A stretch of DNA of 15,866 bases. It comes from Pseudomonadota bacterium. GTDB taxonomy: Bacteria > Pseudomonadota > Alphaproteobacteria > Caulobacterales > Caulobacteraceae. How positions within the stretch are numbered: position 1 is the stretch's first letter; every line of letters starts with the position of its first letter. The notes under the pieces are model-generated. The model ran no database searches, was not told the DNA's origin, and saw nothing but the letters and a program-made list of their open reading frames with translations. Both the position numbers and the translations under genes were made by a program. Where the stretch lies: positions 1 to 15,866 of the forward strand of contig JAEZEZ010000045.1 in the NCBI GenBank assembly GCA_023432855.1, written 5' to 3'. Below, one piece after another: positions 7,082 through 12,783 of the stretch.

Positions 7082-7423
7082 ATGAAAAAGATGCTGAGCG
7101 CCCTGGTGGCCGTCTCCGCCCTCGCCGTCGCCCTGCCCGCCTCGGCCCAGTCCTACGGTGGCTGGTCCACCGGCCAGGTCGAGCGTCGCCATATCGAGAC
7201 CCTCGACAACCGCATCGACCGCGCCCGCCAGAACCGCGCCATCAGCGTGCGCGAGGCCCGCGCCCTGAAGGCCCAGGTGGTCCAGCTTCGGGTGACCCTG
7301 CGCAACTTCCTGCGCGACGGCCGCCTGAACCGGATGGAGAAGGCCAACATCGACCGCGGCGTGAACCGCGTGCAGATGGCCCTTCGCCAGGAACGCCGCG
7401 ACGCCGACCGTCGCCGCGGCTGA
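7082..7423 (+). CDS. Small secreted Arg-rich helical protein, paralog 1 of 3
   Basis: This 113-aa protein begins with a signal peptide (MKKMLSALVAVSALAVALPA, cleavage after SAQ near 23) and SYGG. The mature part is a charged, probably helical domain with the repeated pattern IETLDNRIDRARQNRAIS, VREARALKAQVVQLR and LRDGRLNRMEKANIDRGVNR, ending in RRDADRRRG. No cysteine, catalytic motif or membrane segment follows the signal. AAGGAG stands before the ATG. It shares signal peptide, core helix pattern, promoter operator and downstream terminator with the next two genes, so the three are tandem duplicates. Similar small Arg-rich proteins with DNR-DR and LT-R-E-A motifs occur in Caulobacterales and sphingomonads without known function. 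A role in the periplasm or envelope is inferred from the signal peptide. Confidence 0.82.
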   Translation: MKKMLSALVAVSALAVALPASAQSYGGWSTGQVERRHIETLDNRIDRARQNRAISVREARALKAQVVQLRVTLRNFLRDGRLNRMEKANIDRGVNRVQMALRQERRDADRRRG

Positions 7424-7469
7424 TCCCGACGCCGGCGGGCGGTTTCCCCCCCTCATCGCCCGCCGACCG

Positions 7470-7506
7470 CGCGGCCCCTCCCACCCGGAGGGGCCGCGCT
7501 CTCTTT
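7470..7506 (+). terminator. Terminator of secreted paralog 1
   Basis: CGCGGCCCCTCC (7470-7481) pairs with GGAGGGGCCGCG (7487-7498) around a five-base loop, followed by CTCTCTTT. A second inverted repeat, CGGCGGGCG/CGCCCGCCG (7433-7441 and 7457-7465), precedes it. Paralog 2 carries a closely similar pair. Confidence 0.75.
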
Positions 7507-7548
7507 GTGAGCAGGGCTTCAGCTTGATGAACCGAAGATAACGCCACG

Positions 7549-7581
7549 CTCAGGTTCGGCTCAGCGGCCCCCCTCTAAGGT
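7549..7581 (+). promoter_or_regulatory. Direct-repeat operator and promoter of secreted paralog 2
   Basis: CTCAG (7549-7553), GTTCGG, CTCAG (7560-7564) form a perfect direct repeat with 11-base period. TAAGGT (7576-7581) begins 12 bases after the repeat ends, exactly as TAGAAC does for paralog 1. The 15 bases CACGCTCAGGTTCGG are identical before paralogs 1 and 2. Confidence 0.55.
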
Positions 7582-7626
7582 CCTCCCAACGTCGCCGATC
7601 CCGGCGGCCGGAACAGGAGAGATGAG

Positions 7627-8007
7627 ATGAAGAAGATGATGAGCGCCCTGGTCGCCGTCTCCGCCCTGGCGGTCGCCGTCCCGGCTGCGGCCCAGTCCTA
7701 CGGCGGCGCCTACCCCCGCGGTCCCGCCGTCGAGCGCGGCTACGGCTACGGTCACGGCGGCAATCTCAGCCGCCAGATCGAACAGCTCGACAACCGCGTC
7801 GACCGCGCCTTCCACAACCGCCGGATCAGCCGGGTCGAGCACCGCTCGCTGAAGGCCCAGGTCCAGGAACTGCGCCGCCTGAACCGCATCTACCTGCGTG
7901 ACGGCCGCATGACCCGCGCGGAGCGCAACAACCTCGACCGCCGCATCGACCGCGTCGAGGCCCGCCTCCGCTACGAGCGCCGCGACCGCGACGGCCGCCG
8001 CTGGTAA
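7627..8007 (+). CDS. Small secreted Arg-rich helical protein, paralog 2 of 3
   Basis: This 126-aa protein has the signal peptide MKKMMSALVAVSALAVAVPA with cleavage near AAAQ, then a short Gly/Tyr-rich linker (SYGGAYPRG...GYGYGHGG) and the shared helical domain (about 48-126). That domain contains IEQLDNRVDRAFHNRRIS, VEHRSLKAQVQELRRLNR, YLRDGRMTRAERNNLDRR and IDRVEARLRYERRDRDGRRW. It is strongly basic. CAGGAGA precedes the ATG. It aligns with paralog 1 over its length, apart from the longer linker. Function is unknown. The conserved R-x-E and L-D-R spacing suggests an amphipathic helical hairpin, but no fold is claimed. It has its own operator and terminator, so each copy looks like a self-contained cassette rather than part of an operon. 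Confidence 0.82.
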   Translation: MKKMMSALVAVSALAVAVPAAAQSYGGAYPRGPAVERGYGYGHGGNLSRQIEQLDNRVDRAFHNRRISRVEHRSLKAQVQELRRLNRIYLRDGRMTRAERNNLDRRIDRVEARLRYERRDRDGRRW

Positions 8008-8055
8008 CCGAAACGCCGCCGGGCGGATTTCCGTCCCCCTCATCGCCCGACGGCC

Positions 8056-8093
8056 GCGGGGCCCCTCCCAGGAGGGGCCCCGCCTTTCGTTTT
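8056..8093 (+). terminator. Terminator of secreted paralog 2
   Basis: GCGGGGCCCCTCC (8056-8068) pairs with GGAGGGGCCCCGC (8071-8083), followed by CTTTCGTTTT. The preceding CCTCATCGCCCG and the stem are shared with the region after paralog 1, showing that the duplication included the terminator. Confidence 0.8.
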
Positions 8094-8128
8094 ATGCTTC
8101 AGCTACATGAACATCGCACAACGGATGG

Positions 8129-8161
8129 CTCAGATCGGGCTCAGGCGCGTTGTGTTCTCAT
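8129..8161 (+). promoter_or_regulatory. Direct-repeat operator and promoter of secreted paralog 3
   Basis: CTCAG (8129-8133), ATCGGG, CTCAG (8140-8144) repeat with the same 11-base period as paralog 2, though the surrounding bases have diverged. TCTCAT (8156-8161) is a weak -10 at the same 12-base offset. Conservation of the two half-sites in otherwise changed sequence argues for selection on them. Confidence 0.5.
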
Positions 8162-8210
8162 GACGCAACAAAGTCGCCGATCCTCGGCGGCCCAGACGCA
8201 GGAGAGCGCA

Positions 8211-8618
8211 ATGAAGAAATTCCTCACCGCAATCACGGCAGTCTCGGCCCTCGCAGTCGCCGCGCCGGTCGCGGCCCAGAGCTATGGCGGATATGGCTAC
8301 GACCGCGCCTATGACCGCGATTACCGCGGCTACGACCGCAACTACCGCGGCTACGGCCGTTACGCCGGCCGCAACCTGGCCCGCGACATCGCCCAGCTGC
8401 ACAACCGCGTCCAGCGCGCCCAGTACAGCCGCACGATCAGCCCGCGCGAGGCGCGGAGCCTGAGGGTCCAGGTCAACCAGCTCGAGCGCACCTACCGCGC
8501 CTACATGCGCAACGGCAGCCTGACCGCGCGCGAGCACAGCGTGCTCAACAACCGCATCGACCGGATCGAGCGCCAGCTGCGCGTCGACCGCCGCGACTGG
8601 GACCGCCGTCCCTACTGA
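8211..8618 (+). CDS. Small secreted Arg/Tyr-rich protein, paralog 3 of 3
   Basis: This 135-aa protein starts at 8211, where CAGGAGA precedes the ATG; in-frame codons further upstream lie in the promoter and are rejected. The signal peptide MKKFLTAITAVSALAVAAPV ends near AAQ. A Tyr/Arg/Gly low-complexity segment follows (about 24-60: YDRDYRGYDRNYRGYGR), then the family domain with IAQLHNRVQRAQYSRTIS, PREARSLRVQVNQLERTY, YMRNGSLTAREHSVLNNR and IDRIERQLRVDRRDWDRRPY. It is the most diverged of the three and has the longest Tyr-rich linker, which contains a two-copy 21-base tandem repeat. An imperfect stem near 8619-8660 follows the stop. Function is unknown. Confidence 0.82.
   Translation: MKKFLTAITAVSALAVAAPVAAQSYGGYGYDRAYDRDYRGYDRNYRGYGRYAGRNLARDIAQLHNRVQRAQYSRTISPREARSLRVQVNQLERTYRAYMRNGSLTAREHSVLNNRIDRIERQLRVDRRDWDRRPY
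8319..8360 (+). repeat. Two-copy 21-bp tandem repeat encoding (D/N)YRGY(D/G)R
   Basis: Positions 8319-8339 and 8340-8360 differ at four of 21 bases and encode DYRGYDR and NYRGYGR. A diverged relative (YDRAYDR) lies just upstream. It lengthens the Tyr-rich linker of paralog 3. Confidence 0.6.
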
Positions 8619-8677
8619 CCGGCGTTGAGCGCCGGGGCCGGCCCCTCGCAAGGGGGCCGCGCTTCGTCCACGAAGAA

Positions 8678-8713
8678 GGGCCCGGACGTCGCCGTCCGGG
8701 CCCTCTTTTCGTT
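8678..8713. terminator. Bidirectional terminator between paralog 3 and rplA
   Basis: GGGCCCGGACG (8678-8688) and CGTCCGGGCCC (8693-8703) form a perfect 11-bp stem with a TCGC loop. The plus-strand tail is TCTTTTCGTT; the minus-strand tail is TTCTTCG. It sits between convergent genes and can serve both. Confidence 0.82.
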
Positions 8714-8729
8714 CAGGCTATGGCGCCGC

Positions 8730-9419
8730 TCAGGCCGTGAGGCTGGAGGGGTCCACCTTGAAGCCCGGGCCCATGGTCGAGGACAGCGAGATGCGCTTGA
8801 CGAAGGTGCCCTTCGCGCCCGACGGCTTGGCCTTGTTCAGGGCGTCGACGAACGCCTTCACGTTGGCCTCGATGGCCTCCTGGGTGAAGCTGGCCTTGCC
8901 GATGCCGGCGTGGACGATGCCCGCCTTCTCGACGCGGAACTCCACCGCGCCACCCTTGGCGTCCTTGACGGCCTGGGCGACGTTGGGGGTCACGGTGCCG
9001 ACCTTGGGGTTCGGCATCAGGCCGCGCGGGCCCAGGACCTTACCCAGACGGCCGACCAGGGCCATCATGTCCGGCGTGGCGATGACGCGGTCGAAGTCCA
9101 TGAAGCCGCCGTTGATCTTCTCGTAGAGATCCTCGGCGCCCACGTGCTCGGCCCCGGCCGCCTTGGCTTCCTCGGCCTTGGCGTCCTTGGCGAAGACGGC
9201 GACGCGCACGTCGCGGCCCGTGCCCGACGGCAGGTTGACGACGCCGCGGACCTGCTGGTCGGCGTGTCGCGGGTCGACGCCCAGGTTGACGGCGATCTCG
9301 ATCGACTCGTCGAACTTGGCCTTGGCGTTTTCCTTCACCAGCTTGATCGCCTCGGAGAAGGGCAGGTCGGCGTTACGGTCGCCGGTCCAGGCCTGCATGC
9401 GCTTGGGTTGCTTGGCCAT
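8730..9419 (-). CDS. rplA: Large ribosomal subunit protein uL1
   Basis: This 229-aa protein is full-length uL1, the mobile L1 stalk protein that binds 23S rRNA and helps release deacylated tRNA. The family signature is visible as MALVGRLGKVLGPRGLMPNP followed by KVGTVT (about 121-145). The basic C-terminal stretch includes FTQEAIEANVKAFVDALNKAKPSGAKGTFVKRISLSST in separate conserved blocks. It starts four bases after the rplK stop, and its ribosome binding site GGAGGG lies inside rplK, so the two are translated from one mRNA. In many bacteria L1 represses this mRNA by binding upstream of rplK, and a fitting hairpin is present at 9899-9929. A terminator follows; rplJ is not adjacent, which is unusual. 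Confidence 0.98.
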   Translation of the reverse strand: MAKQPKRMQAWTGDRNADLPFSEAIKLVKENAKAKFDESIEIAVNLGVDPRHADQQVRGVVNLPSGTGRDVRVAVFAKDAKAEEAKAAGAEHVGAEDLYEKINGGFMDFDRVIATPDMMALVGRLGKVLGPRGLMPNPKVGTVTPNVAQAVKDAKGGAVEFRVEKAGIVHAGIGKASFTQEAIEANVKAFVDALNKAKPSGAKGTFVKRISLSSTMGPGFKVDPSSLTA

Positions 9420-9423
9420 CGGA

Positions 9424-9855
9424 TCAGCCCTCCACCACTTGAAGGCCCATCGAACGAGCGGAACCGGCGATGATCTTGGTCGCCTGGTCCAGGTCGTTCG
9501 CGTTCAGGTCCTTCATCTTCTTCTCGGCGATGTCGCGGCACTGGGACATCGTGATCTTGCCCGCGGTCTCGCGGCCCGGCTTCTGGGAGCCGGACTTCAG
9601 CTTGGCCGCCTGCTTCAGGTAGTAGCTGGCGGGCGGGGTCTTGGTGACGAAGGTGAACGACTTGTCCTGGTAGACGGTGATCACCGTCGGCAGGGGCGTG
9701 CCCTTCTGTTCCTTTTCGGTGCGGGCGTTGAATTCCTTGCAGAAGCCCATGATGTTGACGCCGCGCTGACCCAGCGCCGGCCCGATGGGCGGCGAAGGGG
9801 TGGCGGAGCCCGCGGGCACCTGCAGCTTGATGTAGCCCAGAATCTTCTTGGCCAT
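9424..9855 (-). CDS. rplK: Large ribosomal subunit protein uL11
   Basis: This 143-aa protein is uL11, which binds the GTPase-associated region of 23S rRNA and is needed for the RelA stringent response. The N-terminal domain has the Pro-rich switch PAGSATPSPPIGPALGQRG (about 15-33) and NIMGFCKEFNART, and the C-terminal RNA-binding domain ends with GSARSMGLQVVEG. Length is typical. AGGAGAAGAAG precedes the ATG at 9855. It follows nusG after a 108-base gap that carries two hairpins, one resembling an L1-binding site. It is cotranscribed with rplA. Confidence 0.98.
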   Translation of the reverse strand: MAKKILGYIKLQVPAGSATPSPPIGPALGQRGVNIMGFCKEFNARTEKEQKGTPLPTVITVYQDKSFTFVTKTPPASYYLKQAAKLKSGSQKPGRETAGKITMSQCRDIAEKKMKDLNANDLDQATKIIAGSARSMGLQVVEG

Positions 9856-9898
9856 CTTCTTCTCCTATGCGGCCTCCCCGGTCGGGCAGGCCTGTGAG

Positions 9899-9929
9899 CC
9901 GTGGTGCGGAGTTGGCGCTCCTCCCACGG
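9899..9929 (-). promoter_or_regulatory. Probable L1-binding mRNA hairpin upstream of rplK
   Basis: On the minus strand: CCGTGG, GA, GGAG, a CGCCAA loop, CTCC, GCA, CCACGG. Two stems of six and four pairs flank an asymmetric internal loop (GA opposite GCA). This is the general shape of L1 sites on rRNA and on L11-operon mRNAs, where L1 represses translation of rplKA. It lies 43 bases before the rplK start. The identification rests on structure and position. Confidence 0.6.
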
Positions 9930-9936
9930 ATTTGAA

Positions 9937-9956
9937 CCGCCGGCCGAAACCGGCGG
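9937..9956 (-). terminator. Stem-loop between nusG and rplK
   Basis: CCGCCGG (9937-9943) and CCGGCGG (9950-9956) form a seven-base-pair stem. On the minus strand it is followed by TTCAAAT, a poor T-tract. It could be a weak terminator, an attenuator or a processing site just after the nusG stop. Confidence 0.4.
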
Positions 9957-9963
9957 ATGCGGA

Positions 9964-10551
9964 TCAGCTGGTCTTTTCCACCTGTCCGTATTCCAGGTCG
10001 ACCGGGGTTTCCCGGCCGAAGATCGAAACCGACACCCGCAGGCGCGCGCGCTCCTCGTCCACGCTCTCCACGTGGCCGTCGAAGCTGGCGAACGGCCCGT
10101 CGGTGACGCGCACCTTTTCGCCGATGTCGAAGTGAATGGTCGGACGCGGGCGCTCCACGCCCTCCTCCACGGCGCCGACGATCCGCTGCACCTCGGCTTC
10201 GGAGACCGGCATCGGCTTGGCGCCCGAGCCCAGGAAGCCCGTCACCTTCGGCGTGTTCTTGACCAGGTGGTAGGCCTCGTCGGTCAGCTCCATCTTCACC
10301 AGCACGTAGCCGGGGAAGAACTTGCGCTCGGCGTTGACCTTGCGGCCGCGGCGGATCTCGACGACGTCCTCGGTCGGCACAAGGATTTCCGAGAACTTGT
10401 CCTCGAGACCCTGGGACTTGGCCTGCTCGCGCAGCTGCTCGGCCACCTTCTTCTCGAAGTTCGAGTAGGCGTGGACGATGTACCACTTGTGACGCGGGTT
10501 CGAGGCGGGACGGCCTTCGGTCGCCGGGGTGTCGGTCGCGGTGTCTGTCAT
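9964..10551 (-). CDS. nusG: Transcription termination/antitermination factor NusG
   Basis: This 195-aa protein is NusG, which binds RNA polymerase and couples it to Rho or to the ribosome. An 18-residue Thr/Ala-rich lead precedes the NGN domain (about 21-125), with HKWYIVHAYSNFEKKVAEQL and FFPGYVLVKMELTDEAYHLV. The KOW domain (about 143-195) contains GEKVRVTDGPFASFDGHVESV and ends LEYGQVEKTS. Length is slightly above the E. coli protein because of the N-terminal lead. It lies ten bases after the secE stop on the same strand, the standard arrangement, and is followed by rplK. Confidence 0.98.
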   Translation of the reverse strand: MTDTATDTPATEGRPASNPRHKWYIVHAYSNFEKKVAEQLREQAKSQGLEDKFSEILVPTEDVVEIRRGRKVNAERKFFPGYVLVKMELTDEAYHLVKNTPKVTGFLGSGAKPMPVSEAEVQRIVGAVEEGVERPRPTIHFDIGEKVRVTDGPFASFDGHVESVDEERARLRVSVSIFGRETPVDLEYGQVEKTS

Positions 10552-10561
10552 GTCCGTGTCC

Positions 10562-10882
10562 TTACGTGCCCAGGCGGATGAACTGCGAGACGCCCCAGCC
10601 GACCACCAGGTCGACCAGCGCGAAGAAGACCACGGCCAGCGAGACCATGATGAAGACCATCACCGAGGTGATCCAGGTCTCCTTGCGGCTCGTCCAGGTG
10701 ATCTTGCGCGCCTCGGCGCGGACCTCGCGGAAGAACTGGACCGGGTTGGTCTTCTTCTTCGGCGCGGCCGGCTCCGGCGCGGCGATCGTCGCCGCCCCCG
10801 CCGACGCGCCCGCGCCGGCTCCCGAAGCTCCCGAAGTGCGTCCGCCGCGGCTGCCGCCGCGCGGGCCTTTCTGCTTGGCCAT
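10562..10882 (-). CDS. secE: Protein translocase subunit SecE, with Gly/Ala-rich N-terminal extension
   Basis: This 106-aa protein is the essential SecE subunit of the SecYEG channel in the inner membrane. The conserved core is residues 46-106: NPVQFFREVRAEARKITWTS is the amphipathic cytoplasmic helix with the typical F..EV..E..K..W pattern, then RKETW and a single membrane segment at about 71-98. The first 45 residues (Gly, Ser, Ala, then PKKK) form a low-complexity basic extension not found in minimal SecE proteins, so the start matters. AGGA lies upstream of 10882 and MAKQKGPRGG is a plausible beginning, but a shorter product cannot be excluded. It sits between tRNA-Trp and nusG, the usual context. 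Confidence 0.95.
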   Translation of the reverse strand: MAKQKGPRGGSRGGRTSGASGAGAGASAGAATIAAPEPAAPKKKTNPVQFFREVRAEARKITWTSRKETWITSVMVFIMVSLAVVFFALVDLVVGWGVSQFIRLGT

Positions 10883-10978
10883 CAGATCCGTCCTAAGACC
10901 CGGGGCCCGGCGCCCAGGTCGGTCGTGAAATCCATCCCGAGGGGCCGTCGGCCGGACGCGCCCCAGGGACCTAGATAG

Positions 10979-11054
10979 TGGCAGGAGTGGAGGGACTCGA
11001 ACCCCCGGCCCTCGGTTTTGGAGACCGATGCTCTACCAGCTGAGCTACACTCCT
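10979..11054 (-). tRNA. tRNA-Trp (anticodon CCA)
   Basis: The minus strand forms a full cloverleaf of 76 bases including an encoded CCA end. The acceptor stem is AGGAGTG with CACTCCT and discriminator G, the D arm is GCTCAGCTGGTAGAGC, the anticodon loop is CTCCAAA with anticodon CCA, and the T arm contains GGTTCGAGTCC. tRNA-Trp immediately before secE is a common proteobacterial arrangement. The secE start is 96 bases downstream on the same strand, so both may share the promoter at 11154-11182. Confidence 0.97.
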
Positions 11055-11153
11055 AACGCAACCCCATATGGGGCTTCGTCTCCGACAAACGAACAGCGCG
11101 CCGGAAGGGCGACAAGCCCCACGGCGCGCACGGCCCATCCGCCGGAGCCGGCT

Positions 11154-11182
11154 GCAATAGCGGATGGCGGGGTGCGGGGCAA
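11154..11182 (-). promoter_or_regulatory. Probable promoter of tRNA-Trp (and possibly secE-nusG-rplKA)
   Basis: On the minus strand TTGCCC (11182-11177), a 17-base spacer and TATTGC (11159-11154), the latter within GCTATTGC, match the alphaproteobacterial housekeeping form. Transcription would begin near 11147, giving a leader of about 90 bases before the tRNA. That leader contains a perfect CCCCATATGGGG palindrome at 11062-11073. Confidence 0.55.
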
Positions 11183-11245
11183 GGGTTTGGAGGGCGCAAA
11201 CCAACGACGATCTGGCGGGCCGTAGAGCGCATCCCCCGCCCCAGT

Positions 11246-11280
11246 CGTCCTCATCCTGAGCCTGTCGAAGGTCGAGGACG
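11246..11280. repeat. REP-like palindromic element (CCTCATCCTGAGCCTGTCGA family)
   Basis: CGTCCTC (11246-11252) pairs with GAGGACG (11274-11280) around CATCCTGAGCCTGTCGAAGG-type core sequence. The core recurs twice at 14389-14530. The stretch 11055-11370 has no gene: it holds the tRNA leader and promoter, this element, and at about 11308-11345 a decayed relative of the left unit at 14396-14423 (GTTGG...GTCGCC...TCGACC). I see nothing else in it. Confidence 0.7.
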
Positions 11281-11370
11281 AGGCGCGACCGGGTCCGCTT
11301 CGAACTGCTCGCCGTTGGTGGCTGCGTGTCGCCCTCCGGCTCGACCCGCCAAGGTAAGGGAATCAGGTCC

Positions 11371-12729
11371 CTACTCCTTGGGTCCCCCGTCCTTGCTCAT
11401 CAAATCCTCCTCCCGGCTTTCGGCGCGGAGTTCCTTGACCTTGTCGTCGATGGTGTGGTCGGCGCCGGTGTCGGTGATCTCGCGCAGGGCCTCCTGGCTG
11501 GGGGCCGGCGGGGCCGCGGCGGGGCGGGCGGGGCCGGCGGGGGGCGCGAGGTCGAGCGAGCGGACGTTCTGGATCGGCTCGGGGATCGAGATCCCGGCCT
11601 CCTCGAAGGCGGCCTTCACCTGGCGGATGGCCTCGCTCTTCACCTTACCCCAGTCCGACTTCACCTGGTCGGCCCAGCCGAACACGCGGATCACCACCGA
11701 CCAGTCGCCCATGCGGTCGACCAGCACGAAGGGCGCGGGGTCCTCGAGCACGCCCTCGACCTGCTTCAGCGTGCTCAGCGCCAGCGCCAGGGCGCAGGTC
11801 AGGTCGGCGTCGTAGCCTACCCCCACCTCGAACATGAAGCGGCGCTCGGGGATGCGGCTGAAGTTGGTGATGCTGGTCTTGTAGACCGTGGCGTTGGGAA
11901 TTCGCACCTCGTTGCCGTCGAAGGTGGTGATGACGGTGGCGCGGGCGTTCAGCAGGGTGATCTTGCCCTCGAAGCCCTCGATGATGACGTGGTCGCCGGG
12001 CGCGAACGGCTGGCGCACCGACAGCAGGATGCTGGCGATGTAGTTCTCGATGGTGTCGCGCACGGCGAAGCCCACCGCCAGACCGAACAGCCCCGCCGCC
12101 CCCAGGATCGAGCCCAGCACGGCGGTCGCGCCCAGGATGCTCATGGCCGTGACCAGGCCGATCAGGGCGAAGACGATGCGGATCACCTGCCGCACCAGGG
12201 CGTCGACGAAGGGGTTGGGCGAGCGGCGGCGGAACAGCTTGGTGCCCTTCGCCAGGAACGAGCCGATCAGCCAGAAGCCGATGAAGACCGCGATGGCCAC
12301 CGCCAGCAGCGGGATGAAGGCGATCGTCCCTTCGGCCACGGCGCGCGCCTTCTCGGCCAGCGGCTCCAGCCGCCGGTCGACGCGGTGTTCGACGGTGATC
12401 TCGTTCTGCACCTCGATGACGCCGGTCAGGCGTTCGGCGATGCTGGCCGCCTTCTCGCGGTCGAGCGCCGTCAGGGTGGTCCCGGTCAGGGTGACGACCC
12501 CGCCGCGCACGCTGGCGCGCACGCCCTGGAAGTCGTCGATGTCCGAATAGATGCCCGCCAGGCGCCGGGCGATGTCCGGGTCCGGGCTCTCCAGCGCGAT
12601 GGGCGCCGTCGCCGGCGCTTCCGCGGCGGGCGCATCGCCGCCCGACTTGGGCAGGCCGGGAATTTCCTGCGCGGCCGCCGGGGCGGCGATCAGCAGGGCG
12701 AGAAGAACAAGGAACGCGCGCAGGGTCAT
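11371..12729 (-). CDS. MscS-family mechanosensitive ion channel with periplasmic BON domain
   Basis: This 452-aa protein starts with a signal sequence (about 1-21, ending APAAAQ). It then has a BON domain (about 48-115, with VRGGVVTLTGTT and VIEVQNEITV), three membrane segments near 135-159, 181-200 and 201-236, and the MscS beta and C-terminal domains. The third segment is the pore helix (GAAGLFGLAVGFAVRDTIEN), and the beta domain shows PFAPGDHVIIEGFEGKI and VRIPNATVYKTSITNF. A Pro/Ala-rich, then charged tail (about 390-452) ends it. MscS channels release solutes on hypo-osmotic shock; BON domains are thought to bind phospholipid or envelope components. The fusion puts BON on the periplasmic side. 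The start is 54 bases after aceB and lacks a clear ribosome binding site. The channel call is firm; gating properties are unknown. Confidence 0.92.
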   Translation of the reverse strand: MTLRAFLVLLALLIAAPAAAQEIPGLPKSGGDAPAAEAPATAPIALESPDPDIARRLAGIYSDIDDFQGVRASVRGGVVTLTGTTLTALDREKAASIAERLTGVIEVQNEITVEHRVDRRLEPLAEKARAVAEGTIAFIPLLAVAIAVFIGFWLIGSFLAKGTKLFRRRSPNPFVDALVRQVIRIVFALIGLVTAMSILGATAVLGSILGAAGLFGLAVGFAVRDTIENYIASILLSVRQPFAPGDHVIIEGFEGKITLLNARATVITTFDGNEVRIPNATVYKTSITNFSRIPERRFMFEVGVGYDADLTCALALALSTLKQVEGVLEDPAPFVLVDRMGDWSVVIRVFGWADQVKSDWGKVKSEAIRQVKAAFEEAGISIPEPIQNVRSLDLAPPAGPARPAAAPPAPSQEALREITDTGADHTIDDKVKELRAESREEDLMSKDGGPKE

Positions 12730-12783
12730 TGGGAGGTTCTTAAAGCCCCCGCCACGGCAAAGTTCCAGCCTTGATCCCCCAGT

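Noticed and set aside
9918..9960. tRNA-like T-arm (GGTTCAAATCC) and 3' end on the minus strand after nusG
   Set aside because: No matching 5' half or anticodon arm is present upstream, the spacing to CCA is off by one, and the same bases are better explained by a stem-loop followed by the L1-type hairpin.
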